Below, in pieces: positions 41,156 to 50,380 of a stretch of DNA of 64,000 bases; the stretch's first letter is position 1; each line of letters opens with the position of its first letter. Under the pieces are notes generated by a model, which did not search any database, was not told the origin of the DNA, and saw nothing but the letters and a program-made list of their open reading frames with translations. The position numbers were made by a program, and so were the translations under genes. This stretch comes from RUG11272 sp045226335 (GTDB lineage: Bacteria; Bacillota; Clostridia; Christensenellales; Aristaeellaceae), in NCBI GenBank assembly GCA_045226335.1, contig JBGVCH010000037.1, positions 1 through 64,000 of the forward strand, in the 5' to 3' direction.

Positions 41156-43453
41156 ATGTCCGTCCGTACCAAAGACGCCCTCCTCCACGCAGCCCTCTCC
41201 GCGCTGCTGGCCGCCGGGCTGATCCTGCCGCTGCTGGGTGTGGCCGGTCTTCTGCAAAGCCAGTGGCTGACCGGCCTGCTTTGTGTTGCGGCGGTGGCGC
41301 TGGGCCTGGGCGGGCTGAGCCTCCTGCCCCGGGGAACGCTGTTCTGCTGGCTGGGAGCGCTGGCGGGGCTGGCGGTGTGGGCCCTGCTGGGGGGCGTCCG
41401 GACGGTGCAGGAAACCGTGCTGGGGGTGCGGCTCACCGCCGCCGGCCACGCGGCCGCGCTGCCCTTCTACGGGCGTCAGGCGGCACTGGCGGGGAGCATC
41501 CTCATCAGCCTGACAGCCTGGGCCATGACGGCGAAACGCGCCGGCGCAGCCTTTGCCCTGATGGCGGTGCTGGGCGTGATGTTCTGCCTGTGGCTCACGG
41601 CGCACGGCAGCCTGGTCTGGCTGGTGTTTCCCGCCGGAGCCGCGCTGCTGACCATGCTGGCCCGGGACCGGAACGAATCCCTCCGGGCCGGGCGCGTGCT
41701 CCCCTATATGGCGACCCTAATGCTGCTGATGGTCCTGCTGGTGCCCGCGGCCGGCCTGGTGTCTCCAACGCTGAAGAAAGCCGCGGACGATTTCCGGCAG
41801 CGCGTCATGGATACCTTCTTCTTCACCGATCCGCGGAATGAGTTCTCCCTGGCCCGGGAGGGCTACTATCCCCAGGGCCGGGATCAGCTGGGCGGCACAC
41901 CCAGCCTGAACACCCACGAAGTCATGACGGTGGAGACGCCGGTGACGGTCTGGCTGCGGGGCGCGGTGAAGAACACTTACACCGGGCATGCCTGGGAGGA
42001 CACCACGGAAGAGCAGCGGTATCTCTGGGTGGGTGCCCGCTGGTCGGAGCGGCGGGCCGAGCTGTTTGACCAGCGACTCCCGGCCGCCGGCGCGGGAGAG
42101 GCCGTCACCATCCGCGTTTCCGTCACCGACGCCAACGCCTCGGCCATCTTCACCCCCCAGCGGGTGCGGACGCTGACGACGGACGGCGACCTGGTGCCCT
42201 ATTTCAACGACGCCTCGGAGATCTTCGCCACCCGGGACCTGAAGGGCGGAGACGGCTGGACCGTCACCGCGCTGACAGACCTGGGCCGCGACTCCCGGAT
42301 GGCGTGGATCCTGGCGGAATGCGCCGCTCAGGCGGACCCCGTCCGGGACGCCGCCGTGGCCGCCCTCTACACGGATGTGCCCGACTATGTCCAGCGGGAG
42401 GTGGCCCTCCTGACCACCCGGATCACGGCCGGGGAAGACACCGCCTACGGGAAGGCCATGGCCATCCAGCGCTGGCTCCAGGCCAATTACCGCTATTCCC
42501 TGAATGTGCCGGACGTTGATCCGCGATATGACTTTGTCTCCGCTTTCCTGCTCTCCGAGGAGAAGGCGGGATACTGCACCTATTTCGCCAGCGCCATGAC
42601 CGTCATGTGCCGCCTGGCCGGCCTGTCGGCCCGGTATGTGGAGGGCTACCTGGCCAAGCCCGGCCGGGACGGGGTGGCCCGGGTCACGGGGCTGGACGGC
42701 CACGCCTGGGTGGAGGTCTGGTTTCCGGGCTACGGCTGGCTGACCTTTGACCCCACGCCCTCTGACAGCGGCGGCGGAACCCAGCCTCCGCCGGACACCG
42801 GCAGCCCGGACCGCCAGGACCGGGAGGGTGAAAACCCGGAAGACCGGGAGGACGAAAAACCCCAGGATCAGGAAGAGGAAGAACCCGACGGGGAAGACGA
42901 TGAGGAGGACGGCGGCGATGACCCGGAGGAGCGGCCCGACGATCGGGAAGAGGAAGCCCCCGACAGTCAGGAGACGCCGGAAGGCGCTGATGTGGATCAG
43001 CGGCCGAAGGATCCGCCGCGGATGCGGTGGCTGCTCTGGATCCTGCCGGTCCTGCTGCTGGCGGGGCTGATCCTGCTGGCGCGGCTGCGGATCCGCATGA
43101 CCCGGCCGGAGCGGATGGAACGGAAGACCCCGTCGCCGGACAGCCGCTGGTGCCTGTGGATGCAGGCCGTGTGCGACGCCCTGGGGGTGCTGGGAGAGAC
43201 CCGGCCCCGGGACTGCACGCTGTCCCAGTGGCTGCGGGCCGTGGACGCGAAGGGCGTCACCCCGGCGTCCCTGGCCCCGCTGGGAGAGAGCGCCGGCGTC
43301 ATCTTCTACGGCCATCAGGAGCCCCTGGAGGAGGAGATCGACCTGGCCCGGGCCGCCTGGGCGGACATCCGGCAGGGCATGACCCGGCGGCAGCGCGCCC
43401 GTCTGGACCGCCGCCGCGCCTTCGGCCGGAAAAGGAGTTTTATCGGGAATTGA
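41156..43453 (+). CDS. Membrane protein with transglutaminase-like domain (TgpA-type)
   Basis: 765 residues. About six N-terminal helices (residues ~10-205), an extracytoplasmic part, and a transglutaminase core: catalytic Cys in 'KAGYCTYFASAMTVMCRLAG' (~472), His in 'GLDGHAWVEVWFPGYGWLTF' (~515) and Asp in FDPTP. Between ~540 and ~620 is a low-complexity Asp/Glu/Pro-rich stretch, followed by a last helix (~625-645) and a cytoplasmic tail. Such proteins process or cross-link exported proteins. No adjacent MoxR-type ATPase or DUF58 gene was found, though these often accompany the family. SD: GGAGGT. Confidence 0.85.
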   Translation: MSVRTKDALLHAALSALLAAGLILPLLGVAGLLQSQWLTGLLCVAAVALGLGGLSLLPRGTLFCWLGALAGLAVWALLGGVRTVQETVLGVRLTAAGHAAALPFYGRQAALAGSILISLTAWAMTAKRAGAAFALMAVLGVMFCLWLTAHGSLVWLVFPAGAALLTMLARDRNESLRAGRVLPYMATLMLLMVLLVPAAGLVSPTLKKAADDFRQRVMDTFFFTDPRNEFSLAREGYYPQGRDQLGGTPSLNTHEVMTVETPVTVWLRGAVKNTYTGHAWEDTTEEQRYLWVGARWSERRAELFDQRLPAAGAGEAVTIRVSVTDANASAIFTPQRVRTLTTDGDLVPYFNDASEIFATRDLKGGDGWTVTALTDLGRDSRMAWILAECAAQADPVRDAAVAALYTDVPDYVQREVALLTTRITAGEDTAYGKAMAIQRWLQANYRYSLNVPDVDPRYDFVSAFLLSEEKAGYCTYFASAMTVMCRLAGLSARYVEGYLAKPGRDGVARVTGLDGHAWVEVWFPGYGWLTFDPTPSDSGGGTQPPPDTGSPDRQDREGENPEDREDEKPQDQEEEEPDGEDDEEDGGDDPEERPDDREEEAPDSQETPEGADVDQRPKDPPRMRWLLWILPVLLLAGLILLARLRIRMTRPERMERKTPSPDSRWCLWMQAVCDALGVLGETRPRDCTLSQWLRAVDAKGVTPASLAPLGESAGVIFYGHQEPLEEEIDLARAAWADIRQGMTRRQRARLDRRRAFGRKRSFIGN

Positions 43454-43463
43454 GGAGAGCAAA

Positions 43464-45482
43464 ATGGATCGATTTGTGCTGAAAGCGCCTTATCAGGCCA
43501 GCGGCGACCAGCCCCAGGCCATTGACGCCCTGGCCCGGGGCATCGAGGCCGGGCTGAAGGAACAGGTGCTGCTGGGCGTCACCGGCTCGGGCAAGACCTT
43601 CACCATGGCTTCGGTGATCGAGCGCGTGCAGAAGCCCACCCTGGTCATCGCCCACAACAAGACCCTGGCGGCCCAGCTGTGCTCGGAGCTGAAGGCCTTC
43701 TTCCCCGACAGCGCGGTGGAGTATTTCGTCAGCTACTACGACTACTACCAGCCGGAGGCCTACATCGCGTCCTCGGACACCTACATCGAAAAAGACTCCT
43801 CCATCAACGAGGAGATCGACCGGCTGCGGCACTCCGCCACGGCCGCCCTGCGGGAGCGGAGGGACGTGATCATCGTGGCCTCCGTGTCCTGCATCTACTC
43901 CATGGGCGACCCGGAGGAGTACGAGGGACAGATGGTGTCCGTGCGGCCGGGGATGGCCGTCAGCCGGGACAGCTTGATCCGCCAGCTCATCGACATCCAG
44001 TATGAGCGCAACGAGGTGGAGTTCGCCCGGGGCACCTTCCGGGTGAAGGGGGACACGGTGGAGATCATCCCCGCCTCCTCCCACGACAAGGCCCTGCGCA
44101 TCGAGTTCTTCGGGGATGAGATCGACCGGGTCAGCGAGATCGACGCGGTGAGCGGCCACGTGCTGACCACCCGGACCCACGCCAGCATCTACCCCGCCAC
44201 CTTCTACGCCACCAACCCCGACCGGATGGCCGCGGGCATCGAGGCCATCGAGCGGGATCTGCAGGAGCGCATCCGGTTCTTCACGGAAGACGGCAAGCCC
44301 CTGGAGGCGGAGCGCATCGCCCAGCGCACCCATTACGACGTGGAGATGATGCGGGAGATCGGCTACTGCCAGGGCATCGAGAACTACAGCCGGTACTTCG
44401 ACGGCCGCAAGCCCGGGGAGGCGCCCTACACCCTGCTGAGCTACTTCCCCGGCGACTTCCTGACCATCATCGACGAGAGCCACGTCACCGTGCCCCAGAT
44501 CCGGGCCATGTACAACGGCGACCGGGCCCGGAAGGACACCCTGGTGCAGTACGGCTTCCGCCTGCCCTCCGCCTATGACAACCGCCCCCTGCTCTTCAAC
44601 GAGTTTGAGGCCCGCATCCACCAGGTGATCTACGTCTCCGCTACCCCCGGCCCCTACGAGCTGGAGCGCCAGGAGCAGGTGGTGGAGCAGATCATCCGCC
44701 CCACGGGCCTGCTGGACCCGGAGATCGTGGTCCGCAAGGCCACAGGCCAGGTGGACGACCTGGTGGGCGAGATCCGCAAGGTCACCGCCAACGGCGGCCG
44801 GGTGCTGGTCACCACCCTCACCAAGCGCATGGCGGAGTCCCTGACGGAATACCTGAACGAGCTGGAGATCCGGGTGCGCTACCTGCACTCCGACATCCAG
44901 ACCATCGACCGCATGCAGCTGATCCGCGGCCTGCGCCTGGGCGAGTACGACGTGCTGGTGGGCATCAACCTGCTGCGGGAGGGCCTCGACCTGCCGGAGG
45001 TCCAGCTGGTGGCCATCCTGGACGCGGACAAGGAGGGCTTCCTGCGGTCCGAGACCTCCCTGGTGCAGACCGTGGGCCGGGCCGCCCGGAACGTGGACGG
45101 CCGGGTCATCATGTACGGCGACACCGTCACCGAGAGCATGATGAAGGCCATCAACGAGACCAACCGCCGCCGGGGCATCCAGCAGGCCTACAACGAGGCC
45201 AACGGCATCACCCCGGAGACGGTGCGCAACGCCGTCCGGGACGTGCTGGAGATCACGAAGCAGGTGGCGGCGGCCGCCCCGAAGGAGATGAGCGAGGACG
45301 AGCGCGCCGCCCTGATGGCCGAGATCGAGGGGCAAATGCTCTCCGCGGCCAAAGCCCTGGAGTTCGAGCGCGCCGCCCAGCTCCGGGACCAGCTCCTGTC
45401 CCTCCGGGGCGAGACCCCGCCGAAGAAGGAGGTCCAGCAGCGCCGCTCCCGGGGGCCCAGGACGAGGAAGAGCGAGCATTGA
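43464..45482 (+). CDS. uvrB: Excinuclease ABC subunit B
   Basis: 672 residues, full length. Walker A is 'GVTGSGKTFTMASVIERVQK' (residues ~35-45). The beta-hairpin that opens the helix is 'YYDYYQPEAYIASSDTYIEK'. 'LTIIDESHVTVPQIRAMYNG' and 'INLLREGLDLPEVQLVAILD' are helicase motifs, and the C-terminal UVR domain 'AKALEFERAAQLRDQLLSLR' binds UvrC. It acts in nucleotide excision repair. uvrA, normally adjacent in many Clostridia, is not in the window. The stop is followed by the repeat region. Confidence 0.98.
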   Translation: MDRFVLKAPYQASGDQPQAIDALARGIEAGLKEQVLLGVTGSGKTFTMASVIERVQKPTLVIAHNKTLAAQLCSELKAFFPDSAVEYFVSYYDYYQPEAYIASSDTYIEKDSSINEEIDRLRHSATAALRERRDVIIVASVSCIYSMGDPEEYEGQMVSVRPGMAVSRDSLIRQLIDIQYERNEVEFARGTFRVKGDTVEIIPASSHDKALRIEFFGDEIDRVSEIDAVSGHVLTTRTHASIYPATFYATNPDRMAAGIEAIERDLQERIRFFTEDGKPLEAERIAQRTHYDVEMMREIGYCQGIENYSRYFDGRKPGEAPYTLLSYFPGDFLTIIDESHVTVPQIRAMYNGDRARKDTLVQYGFRLPSAYDNRPLLFNEFEARIHQVIYVSATPGPYELERQEQVVEQIIRPTGLLDPEIVVRKATGQVDDLVGEIRKVTANGGRVLVTTLTKRMAESLTEYLNELEIRVRYLHSDIQTIDRMQLIRGLRLGEYDVLVGINLLREGLDLPEVQLVAILDADKEGFLRSETSLVQTVGRAARNVDGRVIMYGDTVTESMMKAINETNRRRGIQQAYNEANGITPETVRNAVRDVLEITKQVAAAAPKEMSEDERAALMAEIEGQMLSAAKALEFERAAQLRDQLLSLRGETPPKKEVQQRRSRGPRTRKSEH

Positions 45483-45870
45483 GGGGGGACCCACCGCTGC
45501 TGCGGCGGTTCTAATTCGGAATTCGGAATTGGGATGCCCTACCACTGCGGCGGTCGCGAAGGTTGCCCCACCACCGCTGCGGCGGTCCCCCTCCCCGGCC
45601 AGCCGGGGAGGAAGGAGGGTACAGAGGCTGCCGCTTCACGCACGCGCTGAGGTTGCCTAGGGAGTAGAGGCGCCGCTTGCCGCGCCCGTGCCCACCCAGT
45701 ACGTTAACCGCTTTACGCGTGAAATCCCCGACATTCGGGGTTGGCGAAGCGGATCGCAAGGCTCGGAGAGATCGTGCAATCCTGAACCCTTCTCCCCAGC
45801 TTGCTGGGGAGATGTCGCCGCAGCGACAGAGGGGCAACCGTGTGTCGCCGCGGCCGCACAACACCTTCCC
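45483..45870 (+). repeat. Composite hairpin repeat, modules A and D (copy 2, partial)
   Basis: Module A (CCACCGCTGCGGCGGTCCCC plus the CTCCCCGG/CCGGGGAG hairpin) is at 45570-45615 and module D (CTCCCCAGCTTGCTGGGGAG plus TGTCGCCGCAGCGACA) at 45785-45835. A truncated module A start is at 45490-45510, next to GGAATTCGGAATT. Modules B and C are absent; the spacer holds no gene. The nearest gene is the secreted protein at 45950. Confidence 0.85.
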
Positions 45871-45903
45871 CCCGTGATCACTGTAAATCCTCGCCGGGAT
45901 CGA

Positions 45904-45932
45904 TTGACCCCGGCTTTTTGCTGTGCTAAGAT
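45904..45932 (+). promoter_or_regulatory. Promoter of the 392-aa secreted protein gene
   Basis: TTGACC, 17 bp, TAAGAT, 17 bp before the ATG, so the leader is very short. Confidence 0.7.
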
Positions 45933-45949
45933 GCAGTCAGGAGGTGCGT

Positions 45950-47128
45950 ATGATGATGAAGCATATCGCTTTTGCCCTGCTGCTGGTTCTGGCCGTCTGC
46001 GGCCTGGGCGCCGCCTGCGCGGAAGGGTGGCAGGTGACCTATGCCCGCAGCCGCATGGCCCCGCCGGTGACCGTTGAGATCACGGACCCCGCCGTGACGG
46101 CGCTGCTGGAAGCCGGGCTGGCGGAGGCTCTCCCCACGGAGGAGCAGCCCGCCGTCAACGCCAACAGCCGGTTCATCACCCTCACAAAGGGCGAGGAGAC
46201 CGTCACTCTGTTCTACGACGAGGTTTACCACACCACCTGGCGGCAGGAGGGGGAGACCTGGGTTCGGCTGGCGGACAGCCTCGGCGCGTCCCTCGTCTAC
46301 CCCTTCGGCCTGTGGATGTGGGATCAGCCGGACTTCGAGGCCGCGGCGGCTTACGCGGATCTGCTGGCCCCCGACGGGTGGACGCCCTTCTTCGTCCTCG
46401 GCCGGCAAACCCTGACCCTGCCGGAGAGCCTCACCGCCTCCGTGACGGACGCGGCGGACCTGTACTTCACCTGGGCGCAGCTGTTCCTGCGGGACGCAGG
46501 GTACGACCTGACGCCATACCTTGGGCAGGAGGTCAATGTGACCATTCTGGGCCTCTGGGACACGGTGGAGCGCAGCCGTTTCGCGGCGGACGACCTGGCC
46601 CGGGGTATCCATCTGCCGGTCAACCTGCGCTGCATCGTGCTGGAGAAGGACGGCGAGGTCATCGGCGCGTACCTGTCCTACGGCCGGCACGACGGCGACT
46701 GGAAGCTCTCGCTGAAGGGCCGCTCTCCCGCCGACCTGCTGGGGACGGAGGACCCGACGGATTATCTCCTCTCCCTGGCGGTATTGTCCGACGAGGAAAA
46801 AGCGCTGGCGGCTCTGGAACCAGAGGACGTGATCCGGGCCTACTTCGCCGATCCGTACAGCACCGCCCTCCGCCCCCGGGCGCGGCTGCTGAAAGACCGC
46901 TGTGCCAACATGGACGATGATCAGCTCTTTGTACCCTTCGGCGGCGAGTTCCCGGAGGACGCGGAGGAGGAGCCCATTGAGGGCGCCGTCGCCGACATCA
47001 GCCTCCGGGACGAGGGCGAAAACGTCTGGCAGGTCCGGTTCGACAGCGGCGAGATTCGCTACGTGAAGCTGATCCGGGAGAGCGAGGCCACCGGCTGGAA
47101 GGTGGTCTGGTGTTACGATTACTACTGA
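45950..47128 (+). CDS. Secreted protein, unrecognised (392 aa)
   Basis: The ATG at 45950 is preceded by AGGAGGTGC. A signal peptide spans residues 1-21, ending near ACA/EG. The N-terminal half shows repeated segments such as 'RFITLTKGEETVTLFYDEVY' and 'AAAYADLLAPDGWTPFFVLG'; the C-terminal half ends 'IRYVKLIRESEATGWKVVWC' plus YDYY, a beta-rich shape like secreted DUF4829-type proteins. No catalytic motif. The dispersed repeat copy B starts directly at its stop codon. Confidence 0.6.
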   Translation: MMMKHIAFALLLVLAVCGLGAACAEGWQVTYARSRMAPPVTVEITDPAVTALLEAGLAEALPTEEQPAVNANSRFITLTKGEETVTLFYDEVYHTTWRQEGETWVRLADSLGASLVYPFGLWMWDQPDFEAAAAYADLLAPDGWTPFFVLGRQTLTLPESLTASVTDAADLYFTWAQLFLRDAGYDLTPYLGQEVNVTILGLWDTVERSRFAADDLARGIHLPVNLRCIVLEKDGEVIGAYLSYGRHDGDWKLSLKGRSPADLLGTEDPTDYLLSLAVLSDEEKALAALEPEDVIRAYFADPYSTALRPRARLLKDRCANMDDDQLFVPFGGEFPEDAEEEPIEGAVADISLRDEGENVWQVRFDSGEIRYVKLIRESEATGWKVVWCYDYY

Positions 47129-47257
47129 TACTGTTCTCAGTTAAGAAATTCAAGTCAAGTGAGGGTATGCAACCGAAGGTCCAGGGCGAACGGAAAGCCC
47201 TGGTCGAGGCCCGCAGGCCTCGAAATCCCATCTTGTGTGCTCAACATTCTTAAGAAA
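47129..47257 (-). repeat. Dispersed ~110-130 bp repeat, copy B
   Basis: The core on the minus strand is GCCTGCGGGC...CCAGGGCTTTCCGTTCGCCC closing on TGG, ACCTTCGGTTGCATACCCTC, TGACTTG. It ends in GAGAACAGTATCAG, close to the end of copy C. It starts one base after the stop of the preceding gene. No ORF was found in it. Confidence 0.85.
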
Positions 47258-47302
47258 GAAAAGCATGAGAGACGAAACCCGCTCTCCGCTTGAGCGCGCT
47301 GA

Positions 47303-47338
47303 AAAACAGGCACCGCCGTGATGGACGATGCCTGTTTT
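47303..47338. terminator. Bidirectional terminator between two convergent genes
   Basis: AAACAGGCA and TGCCTGTTTT flank a 16-base loop. It lies between the secreted protein (+) and the membrane protein (-), with T-runs on both strands. Confidence 0.75.
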
Positions 47339-47354
47339 GGTTTGAAGCGCTGCC

Positions 47355-48353
47355 TCAGACGGTCTCCGCCCGCAGCTTCTTGAACTTGTCGGACTTGCTG
47401 TCCAGCATGGCCATGTCGGCCTCGGTGGGGATGTCATTCTTGCCGGACTCCATGAAGTTCCGCAGCACGCCCACCAGCACATAGGGCCGGATGAAGACGC
47501 TGTGCAGAATGGCCCACATGATGAAGCCGCCCACGACGGCGATCACGATGGGCAGGGTGGCGGGGCTCGCCAGGAGATTGACCAGCCAGCTGGCGGATTC
47601 GCCCTTCGCGGCGCTTTCCTTGGCACTGTTGTCGAAGAAAGTCGCGATCTTTCCGATCACGGGCGAGTTCACGGCTTCGATGATGGCGTAGAAGATCCCG
47701 CCAAAAACGCCGCCGATGACCGCGAAGGAGCCGATGCCGATGCCGAACACCCGGCCCAGGTTCTTAGCCAGGGTCTTGCCGTGCTTGAAGAAGATGGTGG
47801 CGCCCTCCAGGGTGGCCTTGGGCGCGGAGACTTCGCTGCGGTAGAAGACCCAGCCCAGGCAGCAGTCGCACAGGTACGCCACCACTGTCTGGATCGCTGA
47901 GTTGAGGGCACTGCCGACGCTCTCGCCCGCGTCGCCGCCCACCGCGCGGCCCAGGGCCGTGATGCCGCGGCCGATCTGGTTGAAGATACCCTTGATCAGC
48001 TTCGTGCCCACAAAGTAGCCCGCCACGGTGGCGAAGCGCTGCTTCACGATCTTCTTGCCCTCGCCGATGACGTCCTCCGGAAGCTGGCCCTCCGTGATGC
48101 CCTTGGTCATCATGGCGATCTGGCCGGCCTTGAAGGTGTAGGAGACATAGCGAAGAATGACCACCAGCACCACGATGCCGATGATGAAGCCGATGACGCC
48201 GCCGATCGCCGGGCCGGCCACGCCATTGATCGTGTCACCAATCATCAGGCCGATCACCGAAAAAGCGCCCAGCAGCAGGAAGGACACGATATCCCACAGC
48301 GCCCGCCGCAGCGAGAACCCGAGGGTTGCCTTGTAGATCTGTTTGTTGTCCAT
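47355..48353 (-). CDS. Polytopic membrane protein, unrecognised (332 aa)
   Basis: The start is ATG 48353 with AGAGAGGAAT upstream; the longer frame has no SD. The N-terminal third has two helices and 'AGPAIGGVIGFIIGIVVLVV', then a hydrophilic segment with 'EGKKIVKQRFATVAGYFVGT', and further helices at ~205-235 and ~275-300 ('LPIVIAVVGGFIMWAILHSV'). It resembles the conserved clostridial membrane proteins of unknown function. A motif 'YLCDCCLGWVFYRSEVSAPK' with a Cys cluster (CDCC) is notable. Promoter at 48422-48450; it is divergent from hpf. Confidence 0.6.
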   Translation of the reverse strand: MDNKQIYKATLGFSLRRALWDIVSFLLLGAFSVIGLMIGDTINGVAGPAIGGVIGFIIGIVVLVVILRYVSYTFKAGQIAMMTKGITEGQLPEDVIGEGKKIVKQRFATVAGYFVGTKLIKGIFNQIGRGITALGRAVGGDAGESVGSALNSAIQTVVAYLCDCCLGWVFYRSEVSAPKATLEGATIFFKHGKTLAKNLGRVFGIGIGSFAVIGGVFGGIFYAIIEAVNSPVIGKIATFFDNSAKESAAKGESASWLVNLLASPATLPIVIAVVGGFIMWAILHSVFIRPYVLVGVLRNFMESGKNDIPTEADMAMLDSKSDKFKKLRAETV

Positions 48354-48421
48354 ATGCTCATTCCTCTCTCGTAAAGTACGGGGGTGTCCGTCGGGCGGCC
48401 GGTTCGCCGCCACTCATCGGC

Positions 48422-48450
48422 ATTGTATCACCTTGTGGAGAACAGCGCAA
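48422..48450 (-). promoter_or_regulatory. Promoter of the 332-aa membrane protein gene
   Basis: Minus strand: TTGCGC, 17 bp, TACAAT, 68 bp before the ATG. Confidence 0.65.
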
Positions 48451-48756
48451 GAAAAACCTGAAAATCCGAACATTCAACCTGAGACAAAGGGAAAATCGTG
48501 CGGTTTTTCTCCGCCGCGTGAAAACGGAGAAACCCGTACATTGGGATCGTTCGGATTTGGCATTTTGTCCGATTCGGCAAGAAAATTTTCCGAAAAAAAC
48601 ATTTTTCCGGCAGGAATTCCGGAGGAGACGTCGAAATATCCCATCAGAATCCAAAGAGAAAGGACGTGAAGCCAATGCCCCATCATTCCGCGCGGAGGCT
48701 GAACGACTGACAGCTGCCTCCGCATTCAGCAAAAACTGAAAGGAGCAAGCTGAAAC
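48451..48756 (+). other. Leader region of hpf, no gene recognised
   Basis: A 306 bp AT-richer stretch upstream of hpf. A weak promoter-like pair (TTGGCA, 18 bp, GAAAAT near 48556-48585) is present. A tiny ORF of 11 codons (ATG 48675, TGA 48708) has a moderate SD but no obvious regulatory composition. I see no terminator or riboswitch. Confidence 0.4.
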
Positions 48757-49299
48757 ATGAAAATGACTCTGACTGCACGTAACATGGTCATCACGCCCGG
48801 CATCACACAGCGGATTCAGAAGAAAACCGCACGAATGGAGCGCTATCTCCTGCCGGATACCGAGATGCAGATCAAAATGCGCAAGGACAAGGGCGACCTG
48901 CGCGTCGTGGAAATCACAGTTCCCATGGGCAACGGTGTCATTCTTCGCTCCGAGGCTGCTGCGGAAAGCAACCTGTTCCTCGCCATAGACGATGCCCTGG
49001 CCAAAATCGAGAAGCAGATTCATCGTCACCGGACCAAGCTGGGCAAGCGCATCCGCGAGGACGCCTTCACTTATGAGGAGCCCGAGTACATTGAGGAAGA
49101 CACCCGCGAAGAGGGCGGCCCGGTGGTCGTCCGCACCAAACAATTCCCCGTTCGCCCCATGTCGGTGGAGGACGCCGCGATCCAGATGGAAATGCTCGGA
49201 CACAGCTTCTTCGCCTTTGTGAATATAGATACCGACCGGATCAATGTACTGTACCAACGCAAGGACGGTAACCTTGGTCTCCTGGAGCCCGAAGCATAG
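48757..49299 (+). CDS. hpf: Ribosome hibernation-promoting factor, long form
   Basis: 180 residues, long HPF. The N-terminal ribosome-binding domain runs 'MKMTLTARNMVITPGITQRI' through 'ESNLFLAIDDALAKIEKQIH' (to ~95). A linker with 'EEPEYIEEDTREEGGPVVVR' is followed by the C-terminal dimerisation domain 'KQFPVRPMSVEDAAIQMEML' and 'GHSFFAFVNIDTDRINVLYQ'. The full C-terminal part is what makes 100S ribosome dimers. GAAAGGAGC precedes the start at 12 bp. A terminator follows at 49359. Confidence 0.97.
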   Translation: MKMTLTARNMVITPGITQRIQKKTARMERYLLPDTEMQIKMRKDKGDLRVVEITVPMGNGVILRSEAAAESNLFLAIDDALAKIEKQIHRHRTKLGKRIREDAFTYEEPEYIEEDTREEGGPVVVRTKQFPVRPMSVEDAAIQMEMLGHSFFAFVNIDTDRINVLYQRKDGNLGLLEPEA

Positions 49300-49358
49300 T
49301 CAGAGTCGACTCGCCGGATTGTCAGCGGCGGGTGCCCCGGGACAACTGAATAGCAAGG

Positions 49359-49394
49359 CGCTGCCGCACCGGTACAAGGGCGGCAGCGTTTTTT
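49359..49394 (+). terminator. Intrinsic terminator after hpf
   Basis: CGCTGCCG, 14-base loop, CGGCAGCG, then TTTTTT. Confidence 0.9.
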
Positions 49395-49425
49395 GCCGGC
49401 AAGGCGGAAATTTCACCCCCGGCCC

Positions 49426-49454
49426 TGTTCAAATCCCGCTTCGTGTGATACACT
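49426..49454 (+). promoter_or_regulatory. Possible promoter of the 199-aa protein gene
   Basis: TGTTCA, 17 bp, TACACT, 89 bp before the ATG at 49544. Weak -35. Confidence 0.45.
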
Positions 49455-49543
49455 GTCTTCGGACCGCGCGGGCAAATGATCCGGGGAATCCCGGACGCCG
49501 CCGGGTTGATGGACAATCCAACCGATGAATGAAGGAGAACGGG

Positions 49544-50143
49544 ATGAAAAGCGACGTGATTGTGGTCTCCAGCCGGGGCGCCCGGATGGAAACCGCGCTG
49601 AAGCAGGCGGACAAAGTGGCCGCCTACAAGGAGCTCTCCCCCAAGTCCGCCATGCACCTGCGTCTGCTGACGGAGGAAATGATGAGCATGATGCGGTCCA
49701 TCACAGGCGAGACGGAGGGCCGTTTCTGGATCGAGGATGAGGACGGCGTGTACCGGCTCCACCTCCAGGTCAACACCAGCATGAACAGCGTAAAGCGGGA
49801 GCAGCTGCTCTCGGCGTCCTTCAGCCACAGCAACGCGGCTGCCCGGGGCCTCATGGGCCGTCTGCGGGATTTCTTCGACCGCGGCGCGGACGAGGACATC
49901 GTGGTCTGGACCAGTCCGATGACGCACATGTCCGAGTATGAAGGCAGCCCCGTCACGGACTACGAGTGGTCCATGCTGAACTACCAGGAAGCCCTGGCCG
50001 AGCGGGTCGCCCGCCACGAGGAGGAAGCCATGGAGGCCTGGGACGAGCTGGAGAAGTCCGTGGTGGCCCACGTGGCGGACGATGTGATCGTCAGCATCCG
50101 CGGCCGCGAGGCGGAAATGACCATCGTCAAGAAGATGGAATGA
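49544..50143 (+). CDS. Unrecognised cytoplasmic protein, possibly ATPase-like (199 aa)
   Basis: The ATG at 49544 has AAGGAG six bases upstream; the earlier ATG at 49529 lacks one. 'AMHLRLLTEEMMSMMRSITG' resembles the N-box helix of GHKL-type ATPases (RsbW-like), followed by 'GRFWIEDEDGVYRLHLQVNT', but no clear G-boxes are visible. The C-terminal half has a coiled part 'EALAERVARHEEEAMEAWDE'. It is monocistronic between the hpf terminator and the dispersed repeat. Function unknown. Confidence 0.55.
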   Translation: MKSDVIVVSSRGARMETALKQADKVAAYKELSPKSAMHLRLLTEEMMSMMRSITGETEGRFWIEDEDGVYRLHLQVNTSMNSVKREQLLSASFSHSNAAARGLMGRLRDFFDRGADEDIVVWTSPMTHMSEYEGSPVTDYEWSMLNYQEALAERVARHEEEAMEAWDELEKSVVAHVADDVIVSIRGREAEMTIVKKME

Positions 50144-50281
50144 TTCTGTTCCTGTTTATGAATGCTAAGTGCGCAAAAAGGATTCCGCGCCTGCGGGCGC
50201 GGCCAGGGCTTTCCGATCGCCCTGGACTTTCGGGTGCATACCCCCCCTCACTTGACTTGTTGTTTTATCCGAGAACAGTGT
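50144..50281 (+). repeat. Dispersed ~110-130 bp repeat, copy C
   Basis: Same core as copies A and B: GCCTGCGGGC hairpin, CCAGGGCTTTCCGATCGCCC closing on TGG, ACTTTCGGGTGCATACC. It starts directly after the stop codon of the preceding gene with TTCTGTTC and ends near GAGAACAG, an imperfect terminal inverted pair. Confidence 0.85.
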
Positions 50282-50312
50282 AAAACATATGATCTCCCGG
50301 CCAAAGCGCAGA

Positions 50313-50364
50313 AACCCCGGAAGGTGTGATGGTGATCATCGCACGGTTCCGGGGTTCTTTTGCT
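50313..50364. terminator. Bidirectional terminator at the end of the NlpC/P60 operon
   Basis: AACCCCGGAA and TTCCGGGGTT are separated by 24 bases, with TCTTTTG on the plus strand. It lies directly downstream of the NlpC/P60 gene end on the minus strand. Confidence 0.65.
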
Positions 50365-50380
50365 TTGGATGGGATCCCGG

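Noticed and set aside
48675..48710. An 11-codon ORF before hpf considered as a regulatory leader peptide
   Set aside because: Its residues (MPHHSARRLND) show no run of one amino acid and no alternative terminator stem follows.
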